Positions 8,618 through 16,293 of a DNA stretch of 64,000 bases are shown one piece after another (the stretch's first letter is position 1; each line of letters begins with the position of its first letter). Location of the stretch: the NCBI GenBank assembly GCA_003512955.1, contig DOTG01000015.1, forward strand, positions 62,001 to 126,000. The letters run 5' to 3'. The translations under genes were made by a program, and so were the position numbers. The notes below the pieces were generated by a model, which worked only from the letters and a program-made list of their open reading frames with translations, was not told the origin of the DNA and ran no database searches. This DNA comes from Marinilabiliales bacterium. Its GTDB lineage: Bacteria > Bacteroidota > Bacteroidia > Bacteroidales > SZUA-534.

Positions 8618-8793
8618 AAGTGTAGAAAACAGAAACAACAGACAGAATATTAAAAAGTAAACCATTGTGAAAGGACAGAAAAACGAAATATTGACAAGAA
8701 CAGAGAGCCGACACTCAAGCCGACCCGATGTTTATTATTTTTTTGCCACCGCACATTTTTTAAAATGACTTGTCCTGATATAGGTTTCCAATT

Positions 8794-8823
8794 TTGCATT
8801 TTCCAAAATTATGATTACCTTTG
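8794..8823 (+). promoter_or_regulatory. Bacteroidota-type promoter for higBA
   Basis: TTG (8794-8796), exactly 19 bp, then TACCTTTG (8816-8823) fits the consensus fully. It lies 24 bp before the toxin start codon, so little room remains for a leader; a repressor such as HigA bound here would occlude the start. Confidence 0.7.
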
Positions 8824-8847
8824 GCGTTAGTAATGTAAAAAGATTGT

Positions 8848-9129
8848 ATGATTATATCATTTGGTTCAAAGGAGACTGAAAAGATCTGGAACGGAGAGAG
8901 GATTAAAAATATTCCATCTGAAATTCAAGAAATAGGACGACGCAAACTAAGAATGTTGGCAAACTCCCAAAATATTCAGGATTTGCTAATTCCACCATCA
9001 AATAGACTTGAAAAATTGAGTGGTAAATCAAAGGATTTTTACAGCATCAGAATCAATGACCAATGGCGGATTGTTTTTCAATGGATTAATAATCACGCAC
9101 ATGATGTTGAAATTGTTGATTATCATTAA
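8848..9129 (+). CDS. higB: HigB-type RelE/ParE-superfamily toxin
   Basis: A 93-residue toxin-like protein. The sequence MIISFGSKETEKIWNGER and the closing FYSIRINDQWRIVFQW..HDVEIVDYH are typical of HigB, which on release from antitoxin cuts mRNA on the ribosome. It stands 12 bp before the antitoxin gene, in toxin-first order as is usual for higBA. Only these two genes occupy cassette 8; toxin-antitoxin pairs are common stabilisers of cassette arrays. Confidence 0.9.
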   Translation: MIISFGSKETEKIWNGERIKNIPSEIQEIGRRKLRMLANSQNIQDLLIPPSNRLEKLSGKSKDFYSIRINDQWRIVFQWINNHAHDVEIVDYH

Positions 9130-9141
9130 AACAAATAGATT

Positions 9142-9453
9142 ATGGAAAAACTAAATAACATTCACCCTGGCGAAATTCTAATGGAAGAATTCTTAAAACC
9201 AATGGAAATAACCGCTTATCGACTTTCAAAGGACTTGGAAATTCCACAAACTCGGATTTCTCAAATCTTAAAAGCTAAAAGACGGATAACTGCTGACACA
9301 GCCCTAAGACTAAGTTCCTATTTTGGGAATTCTGCAAAATTTTGGCTTGGACTTCAGGACGATTATGATATTGAAGAAGAAAAATTTGTTAATATGGATA
9401 TTTTTAAAAAGATTTCCAGAATTAAAAAAAACAGAGCCCAAAGCACGGTATAA
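9142..9453 (+). CDS. higA: HigA-type HTH antitoxin
   Basis: A 103-residue antitoxin. IHPGEILMEEFLKPMEITAYRLSKDLEIPQ.. and RISQILKAKRRITADTALRLSSYFGNSAKFWLGLQDDYD are diagnostic of the HigA family (XRE-type HTH, about 20-75). It neutralises HigB and normally represses the shared promoter at 8794. The final residues AQSTV and the stop codon lie inside the left arm of attC-like palindrome 8, so the coding end is overlapped by the recombination-type site. Confidence 0.9.
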   Translation: MEKLNNIHPGEILMEEFLKPMEITAYRLSKDLEIPQTRISQILKAKRRITADTALRLSSYFGNSAKFWLGLQDDYDIEEEKFVNMDIFKKISRIKKNRAQSTV

Positions 9454-9551
9454 GGCATGGCGGGTTCACAGCGACTCGACAAGTCGAATCTTTTTTGTAC
9501 CTTTCGTGTCGGTTTGAAAGTTTTGAGGTATGAAATCCCCAACGTTTCATA
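9438..9551 (+). repeat. attC-like palindrome 8, left part (split by intron)
   Basis: The left arm runs from about 9438 (GCCCAAAGCACGGTATAAGG) and the right arm AAATCCCCAACGTTTCATA ends at 9551. The remainder, GCCGAAAACGTTAGTCAG, reappears at 10173-10190 after the group II intron. Palindromes 5 and 7 have the same GTTTCATA followed directly by CCGCCA(A)CCGTTA, which shows the interruption clearly. Confidence 0.7.
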
Positions 9552-9730
9552 GTGTGCCGAGAAGCAGAACATCGGCAAAACATAGTTCTGCATGCTGTAA
9601 TCGTGATGATGGAATCCTTCATTAGGAGAGTGAACCATCGGTGTCGTCTTGCAGGAGAGGGCATCAACTAAGCGTAAGCGATTTCATGACCGAAGGGAAT
9701 AAACCACCTAAAGGTGCTTTGGTTAAGAGT

Positions 9731-9750
9731 TCCCGATGAATCGGGACAGG
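9731..9750 (+). repeat. Mini-palindrome in intron, copy A
   Basis: TCCCGATGAATCGGGACAGG. A related copy B lies at 9929-9952 (TCCCGATAATTAATCGGGAG) and an opposite-oriented copy C at 10099-10124. The three look like one small hairpin repeat scattered in the intron. Confidence 0.55.
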
Positions 9751-10098
9751 CCGAGAAGTTGCCACATCCTGTCAAAAGCCACGGAGTATGAACTTAGCCG
9801 CAGGCGATCTCACGACTAAACGGAGTAAACGGGGTTATTAGTATAGCGGTTACCTGATTATTGGCTATACGGCAGGCGTCTTACAAAAGGCAAGAACTTT
9901 ATCCGGGCACGGCTATGGAACTTGAGAATCCCGATAATTAATCGGGAGGCAGACTAACCTGTAGTAGTGCTGATGCAACTGTAATGGAAGCGGAGCGAAG
10001 GGGTTAGCTAATTTCGGGCTACATTTTGCCAACTCGAAAGAGTATGAGCTTATATTTGTTGTAAGAATTAGAAGAGCCGTATGACGGGAGGCTATCAC

Positions 10099-10124
10099 AG
10101 CCTGTCCCTATTTTTTCATCGGGA
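10099..10124 (-). repeat. Mini-palindrome copy C inside intron domain V
   Basis: On the minus strand it reads CCCGATGA, then AAAAAT, then AGGGACAGGCT, matching copy A with a short central insertion. Removing it restores a near-normal domain V hairpin, so it is best read as an insertion into the catalytic helix. Confidence 0.55.
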
Positions 10125-10262
10125 TACGGTTCTATGAGAGGATTAGGGTGAAACTCCCCTTGCTTACCTAGTGCCGAAAACGTTAGTCAGAATTGAAAAA
10201 ATTGCTCCTTCATGATTGATAAGCAAATATTTTTTGTTTAACTTTATAGAAAACACTCGATT

Positions 10263-11765
10263 ATGAAGAATATTAATATTGCTACTAGATTAAGGATTCT
10301 TTTGTTAATAGCCGCTATTTCACTGCTTATTGTGACGGTTTATAGTATAGTAAATTTACGTGGTGTTAATGACAATATTATCTCTATGTACAATGATAGA
10401 GTGGTACCTTTAAAACAATTAAAAATTATTTCAGATGCTTATGCTGTCAGCATAGTTGATTGCTCCCATAAAGTCAGAAACGGTAATATTTCATGGGAAC
10501 AAGCAATCCCGATATTGGAGTCGGTCAATAAACAAATCACAGAAAACTGGAATGCATATATGAATACATATTTAACGGATGAGGAAAAACACATTGCAAA
10601 ACAAGTTGAAGAAATAAAGCAAACGTCAAATAACGTTTATATCCATATTCTTGAAATAATAAAGAAAGGAAATAATCCTGAGAATGCTCTTGTCCTTGAT
10701 AATATCGTAAAAGACGAACTTTATCAAAAAATAGACCCATTGACTTCAAAAATATCTGAATTAATTGACATTCAATTGAAGGAATCGGAAAATTTGAAAA
10801 AACAATCGGATTTGATTTTTAAAAAAACTATATTATTATCAATTTTAATAGGATTAATAGGGCTATTAATAACAGGATTGATTGGTTTTTCAATAATGAG
10901 CGGTATTAACAAATCATTACTTCAAGCCAATAGGGTTGTTAAAGACATTGCTTCTGGCAATTTGAAAACTAAAATAGATTATTCTTTAAATGATGAAATA
11001 GGTAATTTATTGGATAATGTTAAAATAATGCAAAAAACATTAAGTGATATTGTGATAAATATAAATTCGGGGGCTGATAGTCTTATGGCTGCAAGTGAGG
11101 AGGTAAATAAATCATCGCAAGGATTATCGCAAGGAGCCTCAGAACAAGCTTCTTCAGTTGAAGAAGTTTCATCCTCAATGGAAGAAATAACTTCAACCAT
11201 GCAACAATCGGCAGATAATTCGCAAAAAGCAAACCAATTAGCAACTCAGACCGGAAGGAATATGGGTGAGATTACAGAAGCATCAAATAAAAGTAGGGAC
11301 TCAATAAAAAAGATTTCTGAAAAAATTATAATCATTAACGATATTGCTTTTCAAACAAATATATTGGCACTAAATGCAGCAGTTGAAGCAGCAAGAGCCG
11401 GAGAGCATGGAAGAGGTTTTGCCGTAGTTGCATCGGAAGTCCGAAAATTAGCCGAACATAGTAAAATTGCAGCTGACGAGATTGTTGGTTTAGCAAAAGT
11501 AAGTGTTGATGTTACAGATAAAGCAGTAACTCTAATTTCGGAAATGTTACCACATATTCAATCAATAACAAATATGGTTCAGGAAATTTCATCATCAAGC
11601 ATAGAACAAAGTAGTGGTGCAAATCAGGTAAATTCTGCATTGCAACAGTTAAATCAAGTAACACAGTCGAATGCTGCAACAGCAGAAGAAATGGCAGGTA
11701 ACGCTGAGGAACTTGCAAGTCAGGCAGAGGACTTAAAACGGATAATTAGTGTGTTTTCAGTTTAA
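10263..11765 (+). CDS. Methyl-accepting chemotaxis protein
   Basis: A 500-residue chemoreceptor: TM1 (about 10-32), a periplasmic helical domain of about 155 residues resembling the 4HB_MCP type, TM2 (about 188-212), HAMP (about 212-265) and a cytoplasmic signalling hairpin. The tip INDIAFQTNILALNAAVEAARAGEHGRGFAVVASEVRKLAEHS is the conserved CheA/CheW contact region. It lacks a C-terminal CheR-binding pentapeptide. No other chemotaxis gene is in the window, so it must work with partners elsewhere or act in another HAMP-linked role. Single gene of cassette 9, following the intron-split site. Ligand unknown. Confidence 0.92.
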   Translation: MKNINIATRLRILLLIAAISLLIVTVYSIVNLRGVNDNIISMYNDRVVPLKQLKIISDAYAVSIVDCSHKVRNGNISWEQAIPILESVNKQITENWNAYMNTYLTDEEKHIAKQVEEIKQTSNNVYIHILEIIKKGNNPENALVLDNIVKDELYQKIDPLTSKISELIDIQLKESENLKKQSDLIFKKTILLSILIGLIGLLITGLIGFSIMSGINKSLLQANRVVKDIASGNLKTKIDYSLNDEIGNLLDNVKIMQKTLSDIVININSGADSLMAASEEVNKSSQGLSQGASEQASSVEEVSSSMEEITSTMQQSADNSQKANQLATQTGRNMGEITEASNKSRDSIKKISEKIIIINDIAFQTNILALNAAVEAARAGEHGRGFAVVASEVRKLAEHSKIAADEIVGLAKVSVDVTDKAVTLISEMLPHIQSITNMVQEISSSSIEQSSGANQVNSALQQLNQVTQSNAATAEEMAGNAEELASQAEDLKRIISVFSV

Positions 11766-11779
11766 TTTAAATAATTAAT

Positions 11780-11907
11780 GTTGCCCACAAGGGCTCATAC
11801 GCCATGCGGGTTTCAGGCGTTTGTAGCTCGTAAAAAAAGTCGGTGTAAACTGATAGGAAATCGCCCCGTAATCCCGCACGACACTATAGTATAAAACGTT
11901 AGTAGGC
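11780..11907 (+). repeat. attC-like palindrome 9 (cassette boundary)
   Basis: The left arm GCTCATACGCCATGCGGG pairs partly with the right arm CCCGCACGACACTATAGTAT, closing with AAACGTTAGTAGGC (core at 11898). The outer left end GTTGCCCACAAGGG is not complementary to the end of palindrome 8, so only the inner part is well kept. Confidence 0.6.
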
Positions 11908-12047
11908 ATTAAATAGTCAGGGCAAATGAATATGATTGGATTTATTGGTAAATATAATTGCTATAGTGCTTTACCAATGTTTTATTAAAAAATGTATTTT
12001 CTGTTGATAAAAATTGCAACTCTAACTTTTTTAACACCTTTTCGGAA

Positions 12048-13625
12048 ATGAAACAGCAACTAACATCAAAATCACTTGCTTTTTTGACTTTAAGCGCAGG
12101 AATAAGTGCTTGTAATCAGCCAAAAACAGAAAAACCAACACTGCCCAATATCATTTTTATAATGAGCGATGATCATGCTTACCAAGCTATTGGCGCTTAT
12201 GGTGATACAATTTCGAAATTAGCGCCAACCCCAAATATTGACCAAATTGCTGCTGAAGGTATGCGCTTCGACAGATGTTTAGTAACAAATTCAATATCAG
12301 GCCCTTCAAGAGCTTGTATTCTTACCGGAAAATACAGTCATAAAAATGGCTTTTTGCAAAACGAGGCTACACCTTTCGACGGTAGCCAGCAGACCTTTCC
12401 AAAGCTCTTACAGAAAGCAGGTTATTCTACTTGTATTATTGGGAAATGGCATTTAGATTCCGACCCTACCGGCTTTAGTTATTGGGAAATAGTTCCCGGA
12501 CAAGGCGACTATTATAATCCTGAATTTAAAGATGGTAAGTCTAATCAGACAGATACGGGATATGTTACCGAAATAATAACCCAGAAAAGTTTGAAATGGA
12601 TGGAAGAGCAAAAAAAAACAGGTAACCCGTTTTTGCTAATGGTTCACCACAAAGCCCCACACCGTAACTGGCAACCTGGACCGCGCGAATTGGGAATGTA
12701 TAAAGATGTGAATTTTCCTGAACCAGCCACACTTTTTGATGATTATTCGAATAGAGGAATTGCTGAAAATGAACAAGATATGACAATTGATAAAACAATG
12801 TTGCTTGTTGAAGATTTGAAAATGTGGACGGATTCTACTTGGAAAACAACAAGCAGTTTAGGTAGAATGGATAATAAACAAAAAGAGAAATGGGATTCAT
12901 ACTATAATCCAATTATTGAAAAGAATAAAAACTCGAAACTTACCGGAAAAGATCTTGTCAAATGGAAATACCAACGCTACATGCACGATTACCTTGAATG
13001 TGTTGCTGCGGTGGATAAAAGTGTGGGAGAAATTCTCAAATATTTAAAAGATAATGGATTAGATAAAAATACCATTGTTGTTTATACTTCCGACCAAGGC
13101 TTTTATTTGGGCGAACATGGTTGGTTCGATAAACGATTTATGTTTGAACAATCGTATCGTACTCCGTTGCTAATCAAATGGAATGGTGTAATTAAACCAG
13201 GGAGTATTAACAATGATATGGTTTCTAACATTGATTTCGCGGAAACTTTTCTGAGTGCTGCGGGTATTGAAATACCAAAAGATATGCAAGGCGAAAATAT
13301 GATTGATATTTTGAAAGGAAACACTCCAAAAAACTGGCGAAAATCTCATTATTATCATTATTATGAGTATCCAGGCTATCATAGTGTTAAACGACACTAT
13401 GGTATTTCTTCCGAACAATATAAATTAATGCATTATTACTATAACATAGACCAGTGGGAACTATACGATTTTAAATCAGATCCTTTAGAAATGATTAATT
13501 TATACGACAATCCAAAGTATGCTTCTATAAAAAATGAACTTCATAAACAACTAAAAGAATTGATGTTGAAATATGGTGATAGTGATTCTTTGGCGAAAAG
13601 TTTTCTACCTGAGAATAAAAAATAA
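12048..13625 (+). CDS. Ser-type sulfatase, lipoprotein
   Basis: A 525-residue family S1 sulfatase with a lipoprotein signal (lipobox Cys22). The N-terminal IIFIMSDDH supplies metal ligands D41/D42. The maturation signature is S84-G-P-S-R followed by ACILTG, so the formylglycine precursor is serine, the type matured only by radical-SAM anSME enzymes. GKWHLD and YTSDQGFYLGEHGWFDKR are further active-site segments. It should hydrolyse a sulfate ester, probably on a glycan, from the outer-membrane or periplasmic face; substrate unknown. The dedicated maturase gene follows 12 bp downstream, so both genes form one operon and one cassette. Confidence 0.93.
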   Translation: MKQQLTSKSLAFLTLSAGISACNQPKTEKPTLPNIIFIMSDDHAYQAIGAYGDTISKLAPTPNIDQIAAEGMRFDRCLVTNSISGPSRACILTGKYSHKNGFLQNEATPFDGSQQTFPKLLQKAGYSTCIIGKWHLDSDPTGFSYWEIVPGQGDYYNPEFKDGKSNQTDTGYVTEIITQKSLKWMEEQKKTGNPFLLMVHHKAPHRNWQPGPRELGMYKDVNFPEPATLFDDYSNRGIAENEQDMTIDKTMLLVEDLKMWTDSTWKTTSSLGRMDNKQKEKWDSYYNPIIEKNKNSKLTGKDLVKWKYQRYMHDYLECVAAVDKSVGEILKYLKDNGLDKNTIVVYTSDQGFYLGEHGWFDKRFMFEQSYRTPLLIKWNGVIKPGSINNDMVSNIDFAETFLSAAGIEIPKDMQGENMIDILKGNTPKNWRKSHYYHYYEYPGYHSVKRHYGISSEQYKLMHYYYNIDQWELYDFKSDPLEMINLYDNPKYASIKNELHKQLKELMLKYGDSDSLAKSFLPENKK

Positions 13626-13637
13626 ACCAGGCATAAA

Positions 13638-14885
13638 TTGAACACATCTAAAACATTTATAGCTTCATTTACACCGAAGCCTTTTTCCATGATTGCAAAA
13701 CCAATAGGTGCAGTTTGTAATTTAAACTGTACCTATTGTTACTACTTAGAAAAGAAGAATTTATATTCTGAAACTAAGAATTTTAAAATGTCTGATGAAG
13801 TTTTGGAGGAATTTACCAGACAATTTATTCAAAGCCAAGCATTGGAAGAAATCAATTTTGTTTGGCAAGGTGGTGAACCATTGCTATTAGGTATTGTATT
13901 TTATGAAAAAGCGTTATTCTTTCAAAATAAATACGCCGGAAATAAGACAATAACAAACTCCATACAAACAAACGGAACTTTATTGAATGAGGAATGGTGT
14001 AAGTTTCTTAATTGCAATAATTTTCTAACCGGAATTTCTATAGACGGTACGGAAAAAATACACAATCATTTTCGCATAACAAACGATGGCTCACCTACCT
14101 TTCACAAAGTTCTGCATGGAATAAATCTGTTAAAGAAATACAAAGTAGAATTTAATACTTTGCTTACTGTAAATGCTTATAATGTTGATTTTCCTTTGGA
14201 AATTTATCACTTTCTAAAGTCAATTGATAGTCATTTTATTCAATTCATTCCTGTGGTTGAACGAATAGTGAATGATTCTGAAAATGAAGCTATTAAATTA
14301 ACTAACAGTTCTTTACCCGAAAATGCCCGAGTAACAGAATGGTCGGTAAATGCAGAAAAATACGGTAAATTTTTAATTGAAATATTCAATGAATGGGTAG
14401 TGAATGATGTAGGTGAGTTTTTTGTTCAACTTTTCGATTCAACTTTAGCTACTTATCTTGGATTACCTTCAGGAATCTGTATGTTTCAACCCGAATGTGG
14501 ACAAGCTGGTGCAATTGAATTTAATGGCGATGTTTATTCTTGCGACCATTTTGTTTTCCCGCAAAACTTTTTAGGTAATATTTTCACGAAGAATTTAAAC
14601 GATTTGATGAACTCTGTTTCACAACAAATTTTTGGGCAAAATAAATTCTTAACCTTGCCTCAAAAATGTAAAAATTGCAATTTTTTAAAACAATGCTTTG
14701 GCGAATGTCCCAAAAAAAGGTTTCTTTTTGCAGAAAATGGAGAATATGGCTTGAATTATTTATGTGAAGCGTATAAGATGTTTTTTTCGCACACAGCTCC
14801 CGTTATGAGGTTTATGGCGAATGAATTAATAAACAGGCGAGCGCCTCAAAATGTAATGTACTGGGCAAGAAATAATGGAAATTGA
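13638..14885 (+). CDS. Anaerobic sulfatase-maturating enzyme (radical SAM/SPASM)
   Basis: Up to 415 residues. C27-xxx-C31-xx-C34 (CNLNCTYC) binds the SAM cluster; WQGGEP, the SIDG motif and a cysteine-rich SPASM end (ECGQAG, SCDHF, CKNCNFLKQCFGECPKK) are typical of anSME. The enzyme oxidises a sulfatase Ser or Cys to formylglycine, here presumably the adjacent Ser-type sulfatase. The start is uncertain: TTG at 13638 gives the residues PKPFSMIAKP expected before the cluster, while ATG at 13689 would cut them to MIAKP. Last gene of the two-gene cassette. Confidence 0.92.
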   Translation: MNTSKTFIASFTPKPFSMIAKPIGAVCNLNCTYCYYLEKKNLYSETKNFKMSDEVLEEFTRQFIQSQALEEINFVWQGGEPLLLGIVFYEKALFFQNKYAGNKTITNSIQTNGTLLNEEWCKFLNCNNFLTGISIDGTEKIHNHFRITNDGSPTFHKVLHGINLLKKYKVEFNTLLTVNAYNVDFPLEIYHFLKSIDSHFIQFIPVVERIVNDSENEAIKLTNSSLPENARVTEWSVNAEKYGKFLIEIFNEWVVNDVGEFFVQLFDSTLATYLGLPSGICMFQPECGQAGAIEFNGDVYSCDHFVFPQNFLGNIFTKNLNDLMNSVSQQIFGQNKFLTLPQKCKNCNFLKQCFGECPKKRFLFAENGEYGLNYLCEAYKMFFSHTAPVMRFMANELINRRAPQNVMYWARNNGN

Positions 14886-14936
14886 GAAGCTTGAAGATAA
14901 AAACAGCAAGATATATAGATACAAATAAAAAACAAA

Positions 14937-14958
14937 GCCTAATTATTAGCGGTCGTTG
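14937..14958 (+). repeat. Possible decayed attC-like left end
   Basis: GCCTAATTATTAGCGGTCGTTG follows the maturase. Its first bases resemble GCCTACTAAC, the complement expected from the end of palindrome 9, but no convincing right arm is present before the next gene. If real it is a remnant. Confidence 0.3.
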
Positions 14959-15102
14959 AAAAAGCATATAACAAATGAGAATAGTTATATCGCATTTACT
15001 CTCTAATTCTGCCAGTTTCCACATTCAACAAAATGTTACTGATATTGTTAATTTGTGAAAAATATGGTTTTTGATATTAATTAAAGTAAAAAAGAACTTG
15101 AA

Positions 15103-15999
15103 ATGAAACGGATAATTATAATTTTTGCTTTGATAATTTTGATTTTTGCTTCGTGTAAAGAGAAAAAAACAACAGAAGCTCAAACTAATAACACGGTGAA
15201 TACAAAAATAGATAGTTTGACTTTCAAAAGTGGCTATTCCGACGTGAACGGGCTGAAAATGTATTACGAAATATACGGAGAAGGAAAACCTCTTGTATTA
15301 ATCCACGGTGGTGGTTCTACCATTCAGACAACATTCGGGAGAGTAATCCCAATGCTTGCCAAACATAGAAAACTTATTGCAGTTGAATTGCAAGCCCACG
15401 GCCGGACTAGTAATAGAGAAAACGAACTTTCATTTGAACAGGACGCAGATGATGTTGCAACACTTTTAAAAAATCTCAACATTTTGAAGGCGGACTTTTT
15501 GGGCTTTAGCAATGGTGGTACAACAGCTTTGCAAATCGCCATCCGACATCCTGAATTAGTTAACAAAATAGTTGCAGCTTCCGCACTCTGTAAGCGTAAT
15601 GGAGTTCCTTCCCAATTTTGGGATTTTATGGAACAGGCACGACTTGAAAATATGCCGGAGCAATTAAAAGAAGGTTATAAAGAAGTTGCATCAGATCCAA
15701 GCGGGTTGCAAGTTATGCACGACAAGGACGCAAAAAGAATGGTTGATTTTAAAGATATACCAGACGAGAAAATAAAATCAATTCAAGCGCCGACATTAAT
15801 TATAATTGGCGATAAAGACGTGATTACACCGGAACACGCTATTGAAATACATCGACTAACCGCTAACTCGGAATTAGCAATAATCCCTGGTGGGCACGGT
15901 GAATATATTGGAGAGATAACAACACTAAAACCCAATTATAAAGAAAGCGGCTTCGTTGTTGTTCCAATGATTGAAAATTTCCTTGACAAAAATGAATGA
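15103..15999 (+). CDS. Alpha/beta hydrolase lipoprotein
   Basis: A 298-residue protein with a lipoprotein signal (lipobox FASC, Cys18) and a complete alpha/beta-hydrolase core: oxyanion HGGGST (69-73), nucleophile elbow GFSNGG (Ser136), acid in IGDKDVITPEH (Asp237 or 239) and GGHGEY (His265). The fold covers esterases, haloalkane dehalogenase-like enzymes and C-C hydrolases; the substrate cannot be told. Lipid anchoring is unusual for this soluble fold. Last gene of the AT-rich same-strand block; possible last cassette, though flanking sites are decayed. Confidence 0.88.
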   Translation: MKRIIIIFALIILIFASCKEKKTTEAQTNNTVNTKIDSLTFKSGYSDVNGLKMYYEIYGEGKPLVLIHGGGSTIQTTFGRVIPMLAKHRKLIAVELQAHGRTSNRENELSFEQDADDVATLLKNLNILKADFLGFSNGGTTALQIAIRHPELVNKIVAASALCKRNGVPSQFWDFMEQARLENMPEQLKEGYKEVASDPSGLQVMHDKDAKRMVDFKDIPDEKIKSIQAPTLIIIGDKDVITPEHAIEIHRLTANSELAIIPGGHGEYIGEITTLKPNYKESGFVVVPMIENFLDKNE

Positions 16000-16108
16000 T
16001 AAAAAACAACGAACCGCCGACCGTTGTACTTCCATAGTCAGTGTTTGAATTTCAACTATCAGATATTGGAATCCGAAATTCATTGTTGATTGCAAGCATA
16101 TCAAAGAG

Positions 16109-16141
16109 GCGGTGTATTACCATGTGTATTGCTTACACCGC
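16109..16141. other. Hairpin in the gap at the end of the cassette block
   Basis: GCGGTGTA and TACACCGC pair across a 17-base loop. No T-run follows, so it is not an obvious terminator. The gap 16000-16293 otherwise holds no gene; AACCGCCGACCGTTG near 16011 could be a decayed palindrome arm. The gene beyond is on the opposite strand, so this marks the right edge of the array-like region. Confidence 0.4.
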
Positions 16142-16293
16142 TATTATTTGTTGAATTGTATTTATTGGGAAAAGCCGGCGTTAATCACATTAAATCCGTA
16201 TGGGTTTTCAGGCAGAATTATGGTTGTGTGGTTTATGGATGTCCGTAGGGTATCTCAATTGGGAAGCAGTGTTTATGGGGCAATCCTATAATC

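Larger units (their letters stand above)
9552..10172 (+). mobile_element. Group II intron, ORF-less, inserted in attC-like site
   Basis: The element starts GTGTG, matching the group II 5' consensus GTGYG. At the 3' end it has domain V (10074-10133: GAGCCGTATGACGGGAGG...TACGGTTCT) followed by domain VI (TGAGAGGATTAGGGTGAAAC, then a run to ..CCTAGT). TATGAA at 9787-9792 is a candidate EBS1 and complements all six bases TTCATA just before the 5' boundary (IBS1). Length is about 621 nt and no reverse-transcriptase ORF is present, so mobility or splicing would need a maturase from elsewhere. Domain V carries an extra insert of about 26 nt, so self-splicing may be impaired. The 3' boundary is placed by comparison with palindromes 5 and 7 and could be off by a few bases. 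Confidence 0.8.

Noticed and set aside
9363..10098. Short minus-strand frames (for example 9363-9638, 9422-9667, 9913-10098) as genes or an intron-encoded protein
   Set aside because: They lie inside structured intron RNA or opposite higA, have no protein motifs and none resembles a reverse transcriptase.
611..16000. CRISPR array
   Set aside because: The repeats are long imperfect palindromes separated by whole genes of differing size, not short identical repeats with spacers. No cas gene is present.
16109..16141. Hairpin as a rho-independent terminator of the hydrolase gene
   Set aside because: It is 110 bp past the stop codon, has a 17-base loop and lacks a T run.
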